64,000 nucleotides of DNA from a bacterium (GCA_028277985.1 JANQFG010000151.1:1-64000), one strand, 5' to 3'. Shown: positions 8,403 to 17,367, counted from the stretch's first letter. Notes: generated from the sequence alone by a model not told the origin. Made by a program: numbers and translations.

Positions 8403-9116
8403 CTATGCCAAGCCGCCGACCGGAACCCCTTCGAGCACGTCTTCCGCGACCCGGATATCTGCCGGACAGTCGATGTCCAGGGCCATGGGAAATGCCTGGG
8501 TCCGGACCTCCGCTCCTCCGTTCACCAGTTCCCCCAGGAACTCCCGAAGCGCTGAGAAAGGCCCTTTGGCGGCCTGCCCGGTCAAGTCCTTCAAGATCAG
8601 GTAGAGCCCCGCCGTCACGGTCTCTCTCGTCCGTGCCGATTCTCCCAAGGCCAGGACCCTCCCTGCCGAATCCGTCTCTACCCAGAGGGGCTTCTCGTCA
8701 TGCACGAAGTCCGTTACCGCAAGGACGAGCTGGCAATCCGGAGGATAGGACTCGGTCTCCAGAAACGCCCCGAGCGCGTCCTCGGGGAAGATGGTATCCA
8801 CCGTGCTGAGCAGAAAAGGAGGCTCTCCGAGCCGATCCATCAGGAAACAGAAGCTTTCGCACGAAGTGCGGGTCGTCTTTCTCCATGTATGCACCCTGAA
8901 ATCCTCGGGTAGCTGCCGGACGTAATCCTGGACCGGGTCGAAGGCGGGCTCCTCGTTCAGGAGCAACTCCACCTCGTCGATGCCGGCTCGATCAAGCCTC
9001 TGCAGAACGTGTCCGAGCAGGGGCGTTCCCTGAATGGGGATCAGTGGCTTCGGCTCCTTCCAGCCGGCCTTGACGAACCGGGAGCCCACGCCGGCAGCAA
9101 AAATCCCTGCCTTCAT
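8403..9116 (-). CDS. Nucleotidyltransferase, MobA/sugar-nucleotidyltransferase-like
   Basis: 237 residues. The start ATG at 9116 overlaps the HAD stop by ATGA. The N-terminus has the nucleotide loop AAGVGSRF and the KEPKPLIPIQGTPL motif with the catalytic-type Lys. A mid-protein STVDTIF segment gives the metal-binding Asp. Such enzymes join NTP and a sugar, polyol or amino-alcohol phosphate. With a CDP-alcohol phosphotransferase in the set, CTP is the likely co-substrate and the product a CDP-activated head group. It carries the motifs that the N-terminal domain of the 3600-4907 protein has lost. Exact substrate is unknown. Confidence 0.85.
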   Translation of the reverse strand: MKAGIFAAGVGSRFVKAGWKEPKPLIPIQGTPLLGHVLQRLDRAGIDEVELLLNEEPAFDPVQDYVRQLPEDFRVHTWRKTTRTSCESFCFLMDRLGEPPFLLSTVDTIFPEDALGAFLETESYPPDCQLVLAVTDFVHDEKPLWVETDSAGRVLALGESARTRETVTAGLYLILKDLTGQAAKGPFSALREFLGELVNGGAEVRTQAFPMALDIDCPADIRVAEDVLEGVPVGGLA

Positions 9117-9856
9117 CGGGCCTCCTCCCCCTGGATCGGGGCCTGTCCATCCAACAGCAACGGCTCGAGCCCGTCCAGTGTGGCGATGACCGGATCCCCC
9201 GGGCAGCAAGGCCTTCGTCGTTCCGTATCCTCACCAGCCAGCCATATGTGGGGCATACCCAGCCCCTTGGCCCCCTCCATATCCCGACCGGGGTTGTCTC
9301 CGATGAAGACCGCCTGGTCCGGCCGGATATGCATGCGATCCAGCGCGGCCTGAAAGATCCTAGGATCCGGCTTCACCACCCCCACGTGCGAAGAATCGAC
9401 GGTGCAGTCGAACAGATCCAGAATGCCCAGGTCCTCGCAGACCCTGTCCAGATTCCCGTAGAAGTTGGAGACGATCCCCAGTTTGTATCGTTCCCTGAGC
9501 CGGACGAGGAGCTTCCTGTTTCGTTCGACGTGCCATCGCATGCCGTCGAGGAAATCCGTGATAATGGTGCCGAGAGGATCCCTCTCCCCGTTCAGGTGGA
9601 GGCCGTTCCAGACCCTTTCCGCCTGGGCCTGGAGCGTTTCCATCAGGCCCGCCCCTTCGAGCGCGCCGGTTTCCGTTAGACTGTCATCGGAGGCGTAGAA
9701 GGCCTGCCTGAAGGCTTCCCGGTCCACACGAACCTCGTGTTTCTCGTAGAGTGCATAGAACCGGTCCTGCCATGTCAGGCCGTCCGAGTCCAGCGTTCCG
9801 CCGAAATCGAACAGGCATGCTTCCAGGTTTCCCGGGTTCCAGGCTGGAGAGCTCAT
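9113..9856 (-). CDS. HAD-superfamily hydrolase
   Basis: 247 residues, ATG at 9856 after GGAAGG. HAD motifs in order: DFGGTLD (nucleophile D17, but Gly at the position of the second Asp), IVSNFYGNLD (motif II), VVKPDPRIFQAAL (motif III Lys) and FIGDNPGRDMEGAKGLG (motif IV). A helical cap lies between motifs I and II. Most phosphatases in the family need the second Asp as acid/base, so a normal phosphatase role is less certain. The DxGGT variant is common among uncharacterised HAD-IA proteins. It is coupled by ATGA to the nucleotidyltransferase, suggesting it removes or checks a phosphate on the same metabolite. Confidence 0.85.
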   Translation of the reverse strand: MSSPAWNPGNLEACLFDFGGTLDSDGLTWQDRFYALYEKHEVRVDREAFRQAFYASDDSLTETGALEGAGLMETLQAQAERVWNGLHLNGERDPLGTIITDFLDGMRWHVERNRKLLVRLRERYKLGIVSNFYGNLDRVCEDLGILDLFDCTVDSSHVGVVKPDPRIFQAALDRMHIRPDQAVFIGDNPGRDMEGAKGLGMPHIWLAGEDTERRRPCCPGDPVIATLDGLEPLLLDGQAPIQGEEAR

Positions 9857-9981
9857 TGGGCCTTCCGTCCTCTTATTGACCTTCTTGTTCGCCCCTGGCC
9901 TGAGGTTGCAGCCCCCTCAGGGGTAGATAGAGCCATTTCCTTACAGTTCGGTTCCGCAGGGATGTCTGTTCACAGCATGAC

Positions 9982-11019
9982 CTAAGCAATCGGGCCTTCC
10001 GCGGTGCGGACCGGGACAGATGCCTCGACTCGCACCGACTCCCTTTCACGGAAGGGGTTGAGCTGGATCAGGAACAGGAATCCGAGCGCTACGTAAAAGA
10101 TCTCCCGGGCCCTTCTCAAGAGCCCGAATGCGAATCCCATGGCGGAAGACATCCCCATGGAAAGAAAGACCAGCACCTTGCCTCCATCGCTGCCGCCCAG
10201 ACGGGCAGGGACGAAGAAGAAGAGGTTGTTCGCCAGGATCGAAATTGCCTCGATGGCGAAAACCATCGGCAGGGAAGCGTTCACCCCGAGGAGCTTCAAC
10301 AGGAAATACGCTTCCACGGCCCCTCCGCACCACCCAAGAAAATTGAACACCAGGGAGACGAGAAAGCGCGGTCCCCCCGTATCGTAGAACCCGGATATCT
10401 GGTCATCCAGCCTCTGCGCCTTCGTGCCGATCCTCTCGAAAAAGGCCCTGGCGATACCCACCTTGCTCAAGCCGAAAAAGATCCAGCCGAAAAGACCCTT
10501 CTTCTGACGCCAGAAGAACAAGGCGATCCCGGTGGTCATGCACGCGAACACTGCGAGGCTTCCCCAAGCCATCTCCGGTGTCATCAGGTGGTAGGCGAAG
10601 GCGAGCCCTATGCCAAAGGCCTGGAAGACGACCATGCTCACCGTTTCCGAGAGCTTGTTGATCGTGACCGATGAAAGGCCCTTGACCATGGAAAGCCGGT
10701 CACGCAGCAGGTGCGCCTTGAGCGGCTCTCCGGCAAGGTTCCCGCTCACCACCACATAGTTGACAGCGTCCCCGGCAAGGTAGATCCGGCAGAGCTCCCA
10801 CAACCCGACCGAGTCGGCTTCAGAATCGAGCAGCACCCGCCAGGCCAGGACGAAGCTGAACTGCGCCAAGCCGTATCCAAGGATGACCACCACAATCCAG
10901 GGGCCGACCTGGGAAAGGTGTTCCATGACCGTCGTGGCCCGGATCCAGTAAAGGAGTCCGGCAAAAAGTACGAGGCCCAGAAGGAACGAGGTGACGTTCT
11001 TCCTGACGCTATCCGGCAT
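9982..11019 (-). CDS. Flippase-like integral membrane protein (UPF0104/LPG synthase TM-domain family)
   Basis: 345 residues with about eight hydrophobic helices, beginning VTSFLLGLVLFAGLLYWI. Family signatures include a Gly-rich AGDAVNYVVVSGNLAGEPLKA, FFVPARLGGSDGGKVLVF and GFAFGLLRRAREIFY. The second of two tandem ATGs (11019) is preferred because GAGG lies five bases before it, against two for the ATG at 11022. The family includes the membrane part of lysyl-phosphatidylglycerol synthase, which flips its lipid, and many likely lipid transporters. First of the seven-gene set, it is the candidate to flip the finished head-group lipid. HAD gene follows after 125 bases. Confidence 0.82.
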   Translation of the reverse strand: MPDSVRKNVTSFLLGLVLFAGLLYWIRATTVMEHLSQVGPWIVVVILGYGLAQFSFVLAWRVLLDSEADSVGLWELCRIYLAGDAVNYVVVSGNLAGEPLKAHLLRDRLSMVKGLSSVTINKLSETVSMVVFQAFGIGLAFAYHLMTPEMAWGSLAVFACMTTGIALFFWRQKKGLFGWIFFGLSKVGIARAFFERIGTKAQRLDDQISGFYDTGGPRFLVSLVFNFLGWCGGAVEAYFLLKLLGVNASLPMVFAIEAISILANNLFFFVPARLGGSDGGKVLVFLSMGMSSAMGFAFGLLRRAREIFYVALGFLFLIQLNPFRERESVRVEASVPVRTAEGPIA

Positions 11020-11039
11020 CATTTCCTCAAAATGGTAAT

Positions 11040-11069
11040 CAGCCCAGATTGATACTTCAACCTGGGCTG
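11040..11069 (-). promoter_or_regulatory. RNA hairpin in the leader of the flippase gene
   Basis: A 13-base-pair stem with a 4-base loop lies about 20 bases before the start codon. In the minus-strand transcript it pairs fully, using one G-U wobble; the plus-strand transcript would have an A-C mismatch. That favours a role in the flippase mRNA leader. It has no U-tract, so it is not a classical terminator. Confidence 0.5.
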
Positions 11070-11102
11070 TTCACTGTACTTCTCCATTCGAATATCTCAG
11101 TA

Positions 11103-11132
11103 TAGATACCACGAAAAGCAGCGGAGTGTCAA
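11103..11132 (-). promoter_or_regulatory. Predicted promoter of the head-group gene set
   Basis: On the minus strand a perfect TTGACA (11132-11127), an 18-base spacer and TATCTA (11108-11103) preceded by TGG, an extended -10 element. It lies upstream of the leader hairpin and the flippase-like gene. Confidence 0.45.
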
Positions 11133-11329
11133 GCGATTTCGTTCGTTTTAAAAGGGCAAAAAACCTTTTCATATTAATAAGTTAGTCTGCTTCAGCAGCC
11201 GAAGGACGACCATTATATACTCGAATTGGAGGATTTTAGAACCGACCCGTCATTCGGCCGTTTGGACTACAGAAACAAAGGTTCTTAAATGATAACAGAG
11301 ATCCCGCACGCGCGTCGATCCTTCGCGAT

Positions 11330-11357
11330 TTGTTAAGCCATCCTTTTCTGCTAAGAT
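11330..11357 (+). promoter_or_regulatory. Predicted promoter of ndk
   Basis: TTGTTA, a 16-base spacer and TAAGAT, about 115 bases before the ndk GTG. The 448-base interval 11023-11471 otherwise holds only the divergent flippase promoter and hairpin, an AT-rich stretch (11140-11290) and the structured leader below. Confidence 0.35.
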
Positions 11358-11380
11358 GCTGCTCGCGAACAAGACCGGAA

Positions 11381-11414
11381 CGGGCTGGGGCCGGTATCAC
11401 CGGTCCGAAGCCCG
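11381..11414 (+). other. Nested hairpin in the ndk leader
   Basis: CGGGCT (11381-11386) pairs with AGCCCG (11409-11414), and inside it CCGGT (11391-11395) pairs with ACCGG (11399-11403). A second small hairpin CCAG-GAAG-CTGG follows at ~11430. I could not match it to a riboswitch class I know. Confidence 0.35.
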
Positions 11415-11471
11415 GAGAATGCGGAAGTAACCAGGAAGCTGGCACCTACACAGCAAGGGGGAGGCAGAACC

Positions 11472-11885
11472 GTGGAGAAGACCCTGTCGATCGTAAAACC
11501 GGATGGAGTGCGAAAAGGGCTCATCGGAGAGGTCATAAGAAGGTTTGAGAATGCCGGGCTGCGTGTCGTGGCCCTGAGAAGGGTGATGCTGGGCAAGCGA
11601 GAGGCGGAGGCCTTCTACGAGGTCCACAAGGAGAAGGGATTCTACCAGAGTCTCACGGATTTCATGTCTTCCGGGCCTGTGGTGGCGATGGTCCTGGAGG
11701 GAGAGGACGCGATACAGCGAACGCGGCAGATCATGGGTGCTACGAATCCCAAGGACGCAGACCCCGGCACGATCCGGGCCGATTTCGCCGAAGAGGTGGA
11801 GCAGAATATCGTCCACGGGTCTGACAGCCCTGAGAACGCAGCCATCGAGATCGCCTTCTTCTTCAGCCAAAGGGAAATCCAATAA
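11472..11885 (+). CDS. ndk: Nucleoside diphosphate kinase
   Basis: 137 residues, the normal length. The GTG start has GGGGAGG seven bases upstream. It opens with [20 protein letters not shown], has the nucleotide-site [18 protein letters not shown] and the active-site histidine in NIVHGSDS. The enzyme balances NTP and dNTP pools by moving gamma-phosphate through the phosphohistidine, in the cytoplasm. It is followed after 81 bases by the J-domain gene, with a heptamer hairpin between. Confidence 0.97.
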   Translation: MEKTLSIVKPDGVRKGLIGEVIRRFENAGLRVVALRRVMLGKREAEAFYEVHKEKGFYQSLTDFMSSGPVVAMVLEGEDAIQRTRQIMGATNPKDADPGTIRADFAEEVEQNIVHGSDSPENAAIEIAFFFSQREIQ

Positions 11886-11890
11886 GAAGA

Positions 11891-11938
11891 GTCAGGGCTC
11901 AGGCGCCGGGCTCGATTCCCGATCCCTGACCCCTGATT
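11891..11938. repeat. Inverted heptamer pair after ndk
   Basis: Left units GTCAGGG and CTCAGGC (11891-11904) face right units TCCCTGA and CCCCTGA, so an imperfect hairpin can form between ndk and the J-domain gene. One of the intergenic heptamer sites. Confidence 0.5.
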
Positions 11939-11966
11939 CCCGGTGTGGGGGTGATTGGGGGAGGAT

Positions 11967-12434
11967 ATGCTGAAACTGCTCCGACAACTGCCGCCCTGGT
12001 TGCTGCTCCTTCTGTGTGTTGTCTACGTGCTGAGTCCTTTGGACCTCTTTCCCGACGTCCTGGGCCCGGCCGGGCGTCTTGACGATCTTCTCGTAGCGCT
12101 CGGCACCCTGTACTACATCTATTCCGGTTCCAGGAAGATACCCGGACAGGACAAGGCGAGAGGGGGGCAGGGCGGACCGGGCCGGGGAGGCTCCGAAGGT
12201 GCCTCTTCGAGGCAGGACGCTCCGGGTTCCTCAGACCCTTATGATGTCCTCGGTGTGAACCGCGGCGATGGGCTCGAGGAGATTCGGAAGCACTACAAGG
12301 AGAAACTGCTCCAATACCATCCGGATCGAGTGGCGCATCTGGGCAGAGAGTTGCAGGAGGTGGCCGAGCAGAAGACCAAAGAGATTACGGAAGCCTTCCA
12401 GAAGATCGCAGGAGAACGCAGTAGAGAGTCCTGA
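11967..12434 (+). CDS. DUF1232-like membrane segment fused to a C-terminal J-domain
   Basis: 155 residues, ATG at 11967 directly after GGGGGAGG. Residues ~8-30 form a membrane helix running into YVLSPLDLFPDVLGPAGRLD, the hallmark of DUF1232. A Gly/Ser-rich linker follows (~60-90). The C-terminal ~65 residues form a J-domain with YDVLGV at its start and the HPD motif in LLQYHPDRV. J-domains stimulate DnaK-type Hsp70 ATPases, so this should place a DnaK-recruiting site at the inner membrane. The client is unknown. No dnaK or grpE lies nearby. Confidence 0.82.
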   Translation: MLKLLRQLPPWLLLLLCVVYVLSPLDLFPDVLGPAGRLDDLLVALGTLYYIYSGSRKIPGQDKARGGQGGPGRGGSEGASSRQDAPGSSDPYDVLGVNRGDGLEEIRKHYKEKLLQYHPDRVAHLGRELQEVAEQKTKEITEAFQKIAGERSRES

Positions 12435-12726
12435 TTCCGTCCTCGAAGTCTGGAGCACCCCTTTCGGAATGCTCCCTGCGTTGAGTCCAAGATACCGAAA
12501 AGCACCCCTTTTCCGTGTGTCGATCCCGCCCCTGCCGGCTCTCTTCCGGGACAGGCAATCGGTGCGTAACGAACTGAAATTGAATCGAATTCGAGTCAGA
12601 GTCGATCCCCTGTAAGGTGTCGTTACTCTTGACTTTCTTCATGTGGTTCCTTAGGATCTTGGTCTTTAGCAGGTGCTTCTGTTGGATCGGAAGTGTGGCA
12701 AGGGTAAACCCCTGGGAAGGAGAGCC
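12435..12726. other. 292-base intergenic region before the carboxyltransferase
   Basis: Contains a hairpin with arms GGAGCA (12452-12457) and TGCTCC (12470-12475). A short direct repeat of AGCACCCCTTT occurs near 12455 and 12503. The promoter listed next is the only other signal I see; there is no credible gene. Confidence 0.4.
12629..12657 (+). promoter_or_regulatory. Predicted promoter of the propionyl/methylmalonyl-CoA genes
   Basis: TTGACT, an exact 17-base spacer and TAGGAT, about 70 bases upstream of the carboxyltransferase ATG. Confidence 0.5.
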
Positions 12727-14277
12727 ATGGACATCGAGGCGGGAAGACAGGAACTGTTGAAGAGGTTGGAAAAGGCCGAGCAGGCAGGTGGAGAAGAGAG
12801 AATCCAGAAGCAGCACGAGGCGGGGAAGCTCACGGCAAGGGAGAGGATCGACCGCCTTCTCGATAGGGACTCCTTCGTTGAGATCGACAAATTCGTAACC
12901 CACCACTGCACCTACTTCGGAATGGAGAAGAGGAAATTCCTCGGGGATGGTGTGGTCACCGGGTACGGAACGATCGATGGAAGGAGGACTTTCGTCTATG
13001 CTCAGGACTTCACGGTCCTCGGCGGGACCCTGGGGCGAGGGGTTGCGAACAAGATCTGCAAGGTCATGGAAATGGCCATGAAGAACGGGGCGCCCCTGAT
13101 CGGTCTGAACGATTCGGGGGGTGCGAGGATCCAGGAAGCGGTGGAGAGCCTGGCAGGCTATTCGGACATCTTCCTCAGGAACGTTCAGGCATCAGGCGTT
13201 GTTCCCCAGATATCCGCGATCATGGGACCCTGTGCCGGTGGTGCCGTGTACTCTCCCGCCCTGACCGATTTTATCTTCATGACCCAGAGTGCCAGCTACA
13301 TGTTCATCACCGGCCCCGAGGTGGTCAAATCCGTTACGAGGGAGTCGGTGACCAAGGAGGATCTGGGCGGCGCGATGACCCACAACGTGAAGAGCGGGGT
13401 CGCCCATTTCGCGCCGAAGGACGACGCGGAGTGCATCGACCAGATCCGGGAGCTCTTCGGATATCTTCCCCTGAACAACGCCGAGGATCCTCCCAGGCTC
13501 GAGCCCACCGACCCGCCGGACCGGATGGAGCCCGTTCTGAAGGAAATCATCCCGGCTGACCCGAATGCACCTTACGACATCAAGGACATCATTCGCGCCG
13601 TGGTGGATCATGGCAAGCTCTTCGAGATCCATGAGCATTTCGCGCCGAACATCGTCGTGGGATTCGCCCGCATGAACGGGCGGGTCGTCGGCATCGTGGC
13701 GAATCAGCCGAAACACCTGGCCGGCTCCCTGGATATCGATGCGTCCGTCAAAGGGGCCCGGTTCATCCGGTTCTGTGATGCCTTCAACGTCCCGATTCTC
13801 ACTTTCGAGGATGTTCCCGGATTCCTCCCGGGGACGGTTCAGGAATACGGAGGCATCATCAAGCATGGCGCCATGCTGATTTACGCCTATTGCGAGGTCA
13901 CGACCCCGAAGATCACGGTGATCACCCGGAAGGCTTACGGGGGCGCCTACTGCGTGATGTCGAGCAAGCACATCCGCGGCGACATGAACTACGCCTATCC
14001 CACCGCCGAAATTGCGGTCATGGGAGCCGACGGCGCCGTGAACATCGTCTTCCGAAAGGAGATGAAAGAGGCCGAGGACAAGGAGGCGAAGAAGAAGGAG
14101 CTCGTAGAGGAATACCGGAAGAACTTTGCGAATCCTTACCAGGCGGCCGAGCTCGGATATGTGGACGAGGTGATCATGCCGGAAACGACCCGGCCCCGCG
14201 TCATTCAGGCCCTTGAGATGCTTGCAAACAAGAGGGACGTGAACCCGCCGAAGAAACACGGAAACATTCCCCTCTAA
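12727..14277 (+). CDS. Acyl-CoA carboxylase carboxyltransferase subunit (propionyl/methylmalonyl-CoA type)
   Basis: 516 residues. ATG at 12727 has AAGGAG four bases upstream; an upstream in-frame start at 12673 lacks one. Both crotonase-fold halves are present: [13 protein letters not shown], the first oxyanion region [34 protein letters not shown], and in the second half [15 protein letters not shown] and [13 protein letters not shown]. This subunit moves carboxyl from biotin to propionyl-CoA, or from methylmalonyl-CoA in the transcarboxylase direction. Biotin carrier and biotin carboxylase genes are not in the window. The acyl-CoA mutase follows after 62 bases, so the pair serves the propionate/methylmalonyl-CoA route. 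Confidence 0.94.
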   Translation: MDIEAGRQELLKRLEKAEQAGGEERIQKQHEAGKLTARERIDRLLDRDSFVEIDKFVTHHCTYFGMEKRKFLGDGVVTGYGTIDGRRTFVYAQDFTVLGGTLGRGVANKICKVMEMAMKNGAPLIGLNDSGGARIQEAVESLAGYSDIFLRNVQASGVVPQISAIMGPCAGGAVYSPALTDFIFMTQSASYMFITGPEVVKSVTRESVTKEDLGGAMTHNVKSGVAHFAPKDDAECIDQIRELFGYLPLNNAEDPPRLEPTDPPDRMEPVLKEIIPADPNAPYDIKDIIRAVVDHGKLFEIHEHFAPNIVVGFARMNGRVVGIVANQPKHLAGSLDIDASVKGARFIRFCDAFNVPILTFEDVPGFLPGTVQEYGGIIKHGAMLIYAYCEVTTPKITVITRKAYGGAYCVMSSKHIRGDMNYAYPTAEIAVMGADGAVNIVFRKEMKEAEDKEAKKKELVEEYRKNFANPYQAAELGYVDEVIMPETTRPRVIQALEMLANKRDVNPPKKHGNIPL

Positions 14278-14339
14278 GCCCTTAGGGACTTGACGACCGG
14301 ATCGAAAACGCCCGAAAGCCTTGAAGAGGAAGAAGAGCC

Positions 14340-16007
14340 ATGGATACGAAGAAGGTGGAGGAACAGAAAAAGGAGTGGGAATCGTCTACCTTGGAGAAGA
14401 TGCTGAGCAAGGCGAAGGAGAGGAAGGAACCCTTCAAGACCCTTTCCGGCCTTGAGCTCGACAGGTTGTATACGCCCTTGGAGGTAAAGGACTCGGACTA
14501 TTCCGAACAGATCGGATTTCCGGGGGACTACCCCTTTACGCGGGGCATACAACCCACCATGTACCGGGGAAGGTTCTGGACCATGCGCCAGTACGCAGGG
14601 TTCGGTTCGGCCGAGGACACGAACAAACGATACAAATATCTACTGGAACAGGGCCAGACAGGTTTGAGCGTCGCCTTTGACCTGCCCACCCAGATGGGTT
14701 ACGACAGCACGCATTCCCTGGCTGCCGGCGAGGTGGGTAAGGTGGGTGTGGCCATCGATTCCCTGGCGGACATGGAGACACTCTTCGATGGAATTCCGCT
14801 GGACAAGGTCTCCACCTCGATGACCATCAACTCCACGGCGGCCATCCTGCTGTCCATGTACATGACCGTTGCCGAGAAGCAGGGTGTCGAGACATCCGGG
14901 ATCCAGGGCACGATCCAGAACGACGTGCTCAAGGAGTACATAGCCAGGGGAACCTACATCTATCCTCCCGGCGCTTCGATGCGGATCATCACGGACATCT
15001 TCGCATTCTGCAACAAGAACCTTCCCAAGTGGAACATGATCAGCATCAGCGGATACCACATGAGGGAGGCTGGGTCCACGGCGGTCCAGGAAGTGGCGTT
15101 CACCCTTGCGGATGGGATCGCTTACGTACAGGCGGCGATCGATGCGGGCTTGGACGTGGACAAGTTCGCAGCACGCCTCTCCTTCTTCTTCAACGTACAC
15201 AACCACTTCCTGGAGGAAGTCGCCAAGTTCCGTGCCGCGCGAAGGCTCTGGGCGCGCATCATGAAGGAGAGATTCGGCGCCAAAAACCCGCGCTCCATGA
15301 TGCTGAGATTCCACACCCAGACCGCCGGATGTTCATTGACGGCTCAGCAGCCGGAGAACAACATCATCCGGGTCACCGTGCAGGCCCTGGCGGCCGTTCT
15401 GGGCGGCACCCAGTCCTTGCACACCAACTCCATGGACGAAGCCCTTGCCCTGCCGAGTGACAAGGCGGTGAGTATCGCCTTGCGAACCCAGCAGGTCATC
15501 GCCCATGAGAGCGGAGTGGCCAGTTCGATCGATCCCCTCGGCGGTTCCTATCTGATCGAGAACCTGACCGACACCATCGAGGAGAAGGCGCAGGCCTACA
15601 TCGATCAGGTCGACAAGATGGGCGGGATGGTTCGGGCCATCGAGGAGGGGTATCCCCAGCGCGAGATTCACAACAGCGCCTACGACTACCAGCTCGACGT
15701 GGAAAAGGAAGAGGAGATCGTGGTCGGGGTGAATCGCTTCCAGATGGAGGAGGCGCCTCCCGAGAATCTGCTGCGGGTCGATCCCGAAGTGGGCAAGCAG
15801 CAGAGAGCGCGCGTCGAGGCAATGAAGCAGAAGAGAGACAACGACGCCGTGAAAGCCGCCCTGGGTGCGCTGGAGAAAGCGGCGAAAGGCGAAGAGAACG
15901 TCGTGCCGCCGATCCTGGAAGCCGTGCGAAACTACGCTACCCTGGGGGAGATCTCTGATTGCATGCGGGGCGTATTCGGGGAGTATACGGCGAAGACGGA
16001 CGTTTAG
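14340..16007 (+). CDS. Acyl-CoA mutase catalytic (large) subunit, methylmalonyl-CoA mutase family
   Basis: 555 residues. It is the TIM-barrel substrate-binding part only and lacks the C-terminal B12 domain (no DxHxxG), so it needs a separate cobalamin subunit not found here. Motifs include [20 protein letters not shown], where the substrate-binding Tyr of the TMY segment is kept, plus [34 protein letters not shown] and [11 protein letters not shown]. The family interconverts methylmalonyl-CoA and succinyl-CoA or isomers of branched acyl-CoAs. The upstream carboxyltransferase favours methylmalonyl-CoA. The exact substrate cannot be fixed by reading. Confidence 0.92.
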   Translation: MDTKKVEEQKKEWESSTLEKMLSKAKERKEPFKTLSGLELDRLYTPLEVKDSDYSEQIGFPGDYPFTRGIQPTMYRGRFWTMRQYAGFGSAEDTNKRYKYLLEQGQTGLSVAFDLPTQMGYDSTHSLAAGEVGKVGVAIDSLADMETLFDGIPLDKVSTSMTINSTAAILLSMYMTVAEKQGVETSGIQGTIQNDVLKEYIARGTYIYPPGASMRIITDIFAFCNKNLPKWNMISISGYHMREAGSTAVQEVAFTLADGIAYVQAAIDAGLDVDKFAARLSFFFNVHNHFLEEVAKFRAARRLWARIMKERFGAKNPRSMMLRFHTQTAGCSLTAQQPENNIIRVTVQALAAVLGGTQSLHTNSMDEALALPSDKAVSIALRTQQVIAHESGVASSIDPLGGSYLIENLTDTIEEKAQAYIDQVDKMGGMVRAIEEGYPQREIHNSAYDYQLDVEKEEEIVVGVNRFQMEEAPPENLLRVDPEVGKQQRARVEAMKQKRDNDAVKAALGALEKAAKGEENVVPPILEAVRNYATLGEISDCMRGVFGEYTAKTDV

Positions 16008-16053
16008 CCCCGCGCCACGCTGTGTCTGTGTCGGATGCCTTGCCCATCCCAGA

Positions 16054-16224
16054 GGTCAAAGGGCAAAGGTAAAAAGGAGAGATCAGGCGCTAGAAAGTGA
16101 GTTGAGGGAACTCCGGCCGCGGCGGTCCGCCTGAAGGCGTCGTGGCCCAGACCCGTCATCCTGTAGGGATGCCTCCTTCACATCTTGAACCACCCCTTTG
16201 ACCTTTGAACTTTCACCTCTGACC
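16054..16224. repeat. Facing heptamer arrays between convergent genes
   Basis: Left array GGTCAAA, GGGCAAA, GGTAAAA (16054-16074). Right array TTTGACC, TTTGAAC, TTTCACC, TCTGACC (16197-16224), whose reverse complements are GGT/GTT-type heptamers. The arrays can pair across ~120 bases. The 241-base gap holds no other feature. Confidence 0.6.
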
Positions 16225-16248
16225 TGCTGGCGCAGTTCGTGCCCTTGG

Positions 16249-17025
16249 TCATCCCGCCGGAGCTTCCTCTTCCGTCTCGTCTCCCTCTTCCTGCACGGAT
16301 TCCTCGCTGCGCTTCTTCCCGGTGATCCTCACGATCTGGATGCTCAGCTCGAAGAGGATCATCAGGGGGCCTGCAAGCATCAACTGGCTCACCACGTCCG
16401 GCGGAGTCAGCAGGGCGCCGCCGAGAAACACCAGGACCACGGCCATCCTTCTTTGCCGGGCCAGGCCCTGATAGCTCACCAGACCGATCCTCCCCAGAAA
16501 GAAGAAGAAGATCGGCATCTCGAACACCAGGCCGAAGGCCACCAGCAGCCGTGTGGCGAAGGAGAGATACTGCCGGATCGTGGGCATCGCCTGGATCGCC
16601 TCTCCGGAAAAGCTCATGAAGAACCGAAACACGAAGGGGAAGACGATGTAGTAGCAGAACGAGGCGCCACCCAGAAAGAAGAGCATCGATACGAGGACGA
16701 ATGGAATCATGTAGCGTTTTTCGCGCTCGTAGAGGCCGGGCGCCACGAATCGCCAGACCTGGTACAGGATCACGGGCATGGCGAGAATCAGGCCGCCGAA
16801 GAGGCTGATCTTGAGGTAAGTGAGGAAGGCCTCGGGAATGCTGATGTACTGCAGTGTGCTTCCTTCCGGAAGGTTTGCCTCCAGGGGTTTGGACAAAAAG
16901 AAGAAGAGCTTCTCCTTGAATCCGTAAGAGATCCCGAAGCCGATGCCCAGCGCAATGAAGGAATAAATCAACCGCTTTCGCAATTCCTCCAGGTGGGCGG
17001 TGAGCGGCATCTTCTGATCGGTCAT
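16249..17025 (-). CDS. tatC: Twin-arginine translocase subunit TatC
   Basis: 258 residues with six membrane helices. It begins with the TatC N-terminal pattern MPLTAHLEELRKRLIYSFIA, has GLYEREKRYMIPFV between helices, and the conserved FGLVFEMPIFFFFLGRIGL. A Glu-rich tail closes the protein. TatC recognises twin-arginine signal peptides and exports folded proteins across the inner membrane. Its ATG directly follows the TAG of tatA (TAGATG), so they are co-translated. Confidence 0.95.
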   Translation of the reverse strand: MTDQKMPLTAHLEELRKRLIYSFIALGIGFGISYGFKEKLFFFLSKPLEANLPEGSTLQYISIPEAFLTYLKISLFGGLILAMPVILYQVWRFVAPGLYEREKRYMIPFVLVSMLFFLGGASFCYYIVFPFVFRFFMSFSGEAIQAMPTIRQYLSFATRLLVAFGLVFEMPIFFFFLGRIGLVSYQGLARQRRMAVVLVFLGGALLTPPDVVSQLMLAGPLMILFELSIQIVRITGKKRSEESVQEEGDETEEEAPAG

Positions 17026-17367
17026 CTACCCGTCAATCCCCGTCTTCTTTTCTGGGGGCTCCGAGGCGGCGGGGGAGGGAAGTGTGCCGCCCGTTTCGTC
17101 ATCCGATTGTGGGGTCTCCTCCGTCTCTTCCTCGAGTGGATTAGACGGTCTTTGTGCAGATGAATAGGGTAGGGCCTCGCTCGATCCTCCCCTGTCCAGG
17201 GAATCATCGTCCAAAAGAATGCTTCTGCGCAGATCCTCCGAGGCGCGACGGAATTGTGCGAGGCCGCGGCCGAGGCTTCGGGCCACCTCGGGCAGCTTTT
17301 TGGGCCCCAGCACGATCAACGCGACGGCCAGGATGATGAGCAGTTCGGAAAGACCTATATCAAGCAT
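17026..17367 (-). CDS. tatA: Twin-arginine translocase subunit TatA/TatB
   Basis: 113 residues. Start set at the ATG at 17367, immediately before the membrane helix MLDIGLSELLIILAVALIVL. The open frame extends to 17457, but the added residues do not fit the family. No clear ribosome site is seen. The hinge GPKKLPEVARSLGRG and an amphipathic helix follow, then a Ser/Glu/Pro-rich tail. Residues fit TatA or TatB equally well. It forms the pore or receptor with TatC, encoded next. Confidence 0.9.
   Translation of the reverse strand: MLDIGLSELLIILAVALIVLGPKKLPEVARSLGRGLAQFRRASEDLRRSILLDDDSLDRGGSSEALPYSSAQRPSNPLEEETEETPQSDDETGGTLPSPAASEPPEKKTGIDG

Noticed and set aside
11381-11440. A guanidine or cyclic di-GMP riboswitch before ndk
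   Set aside because: Only short GGTCCGA- and GTAACC-type matches; key conserved stretches are missing.
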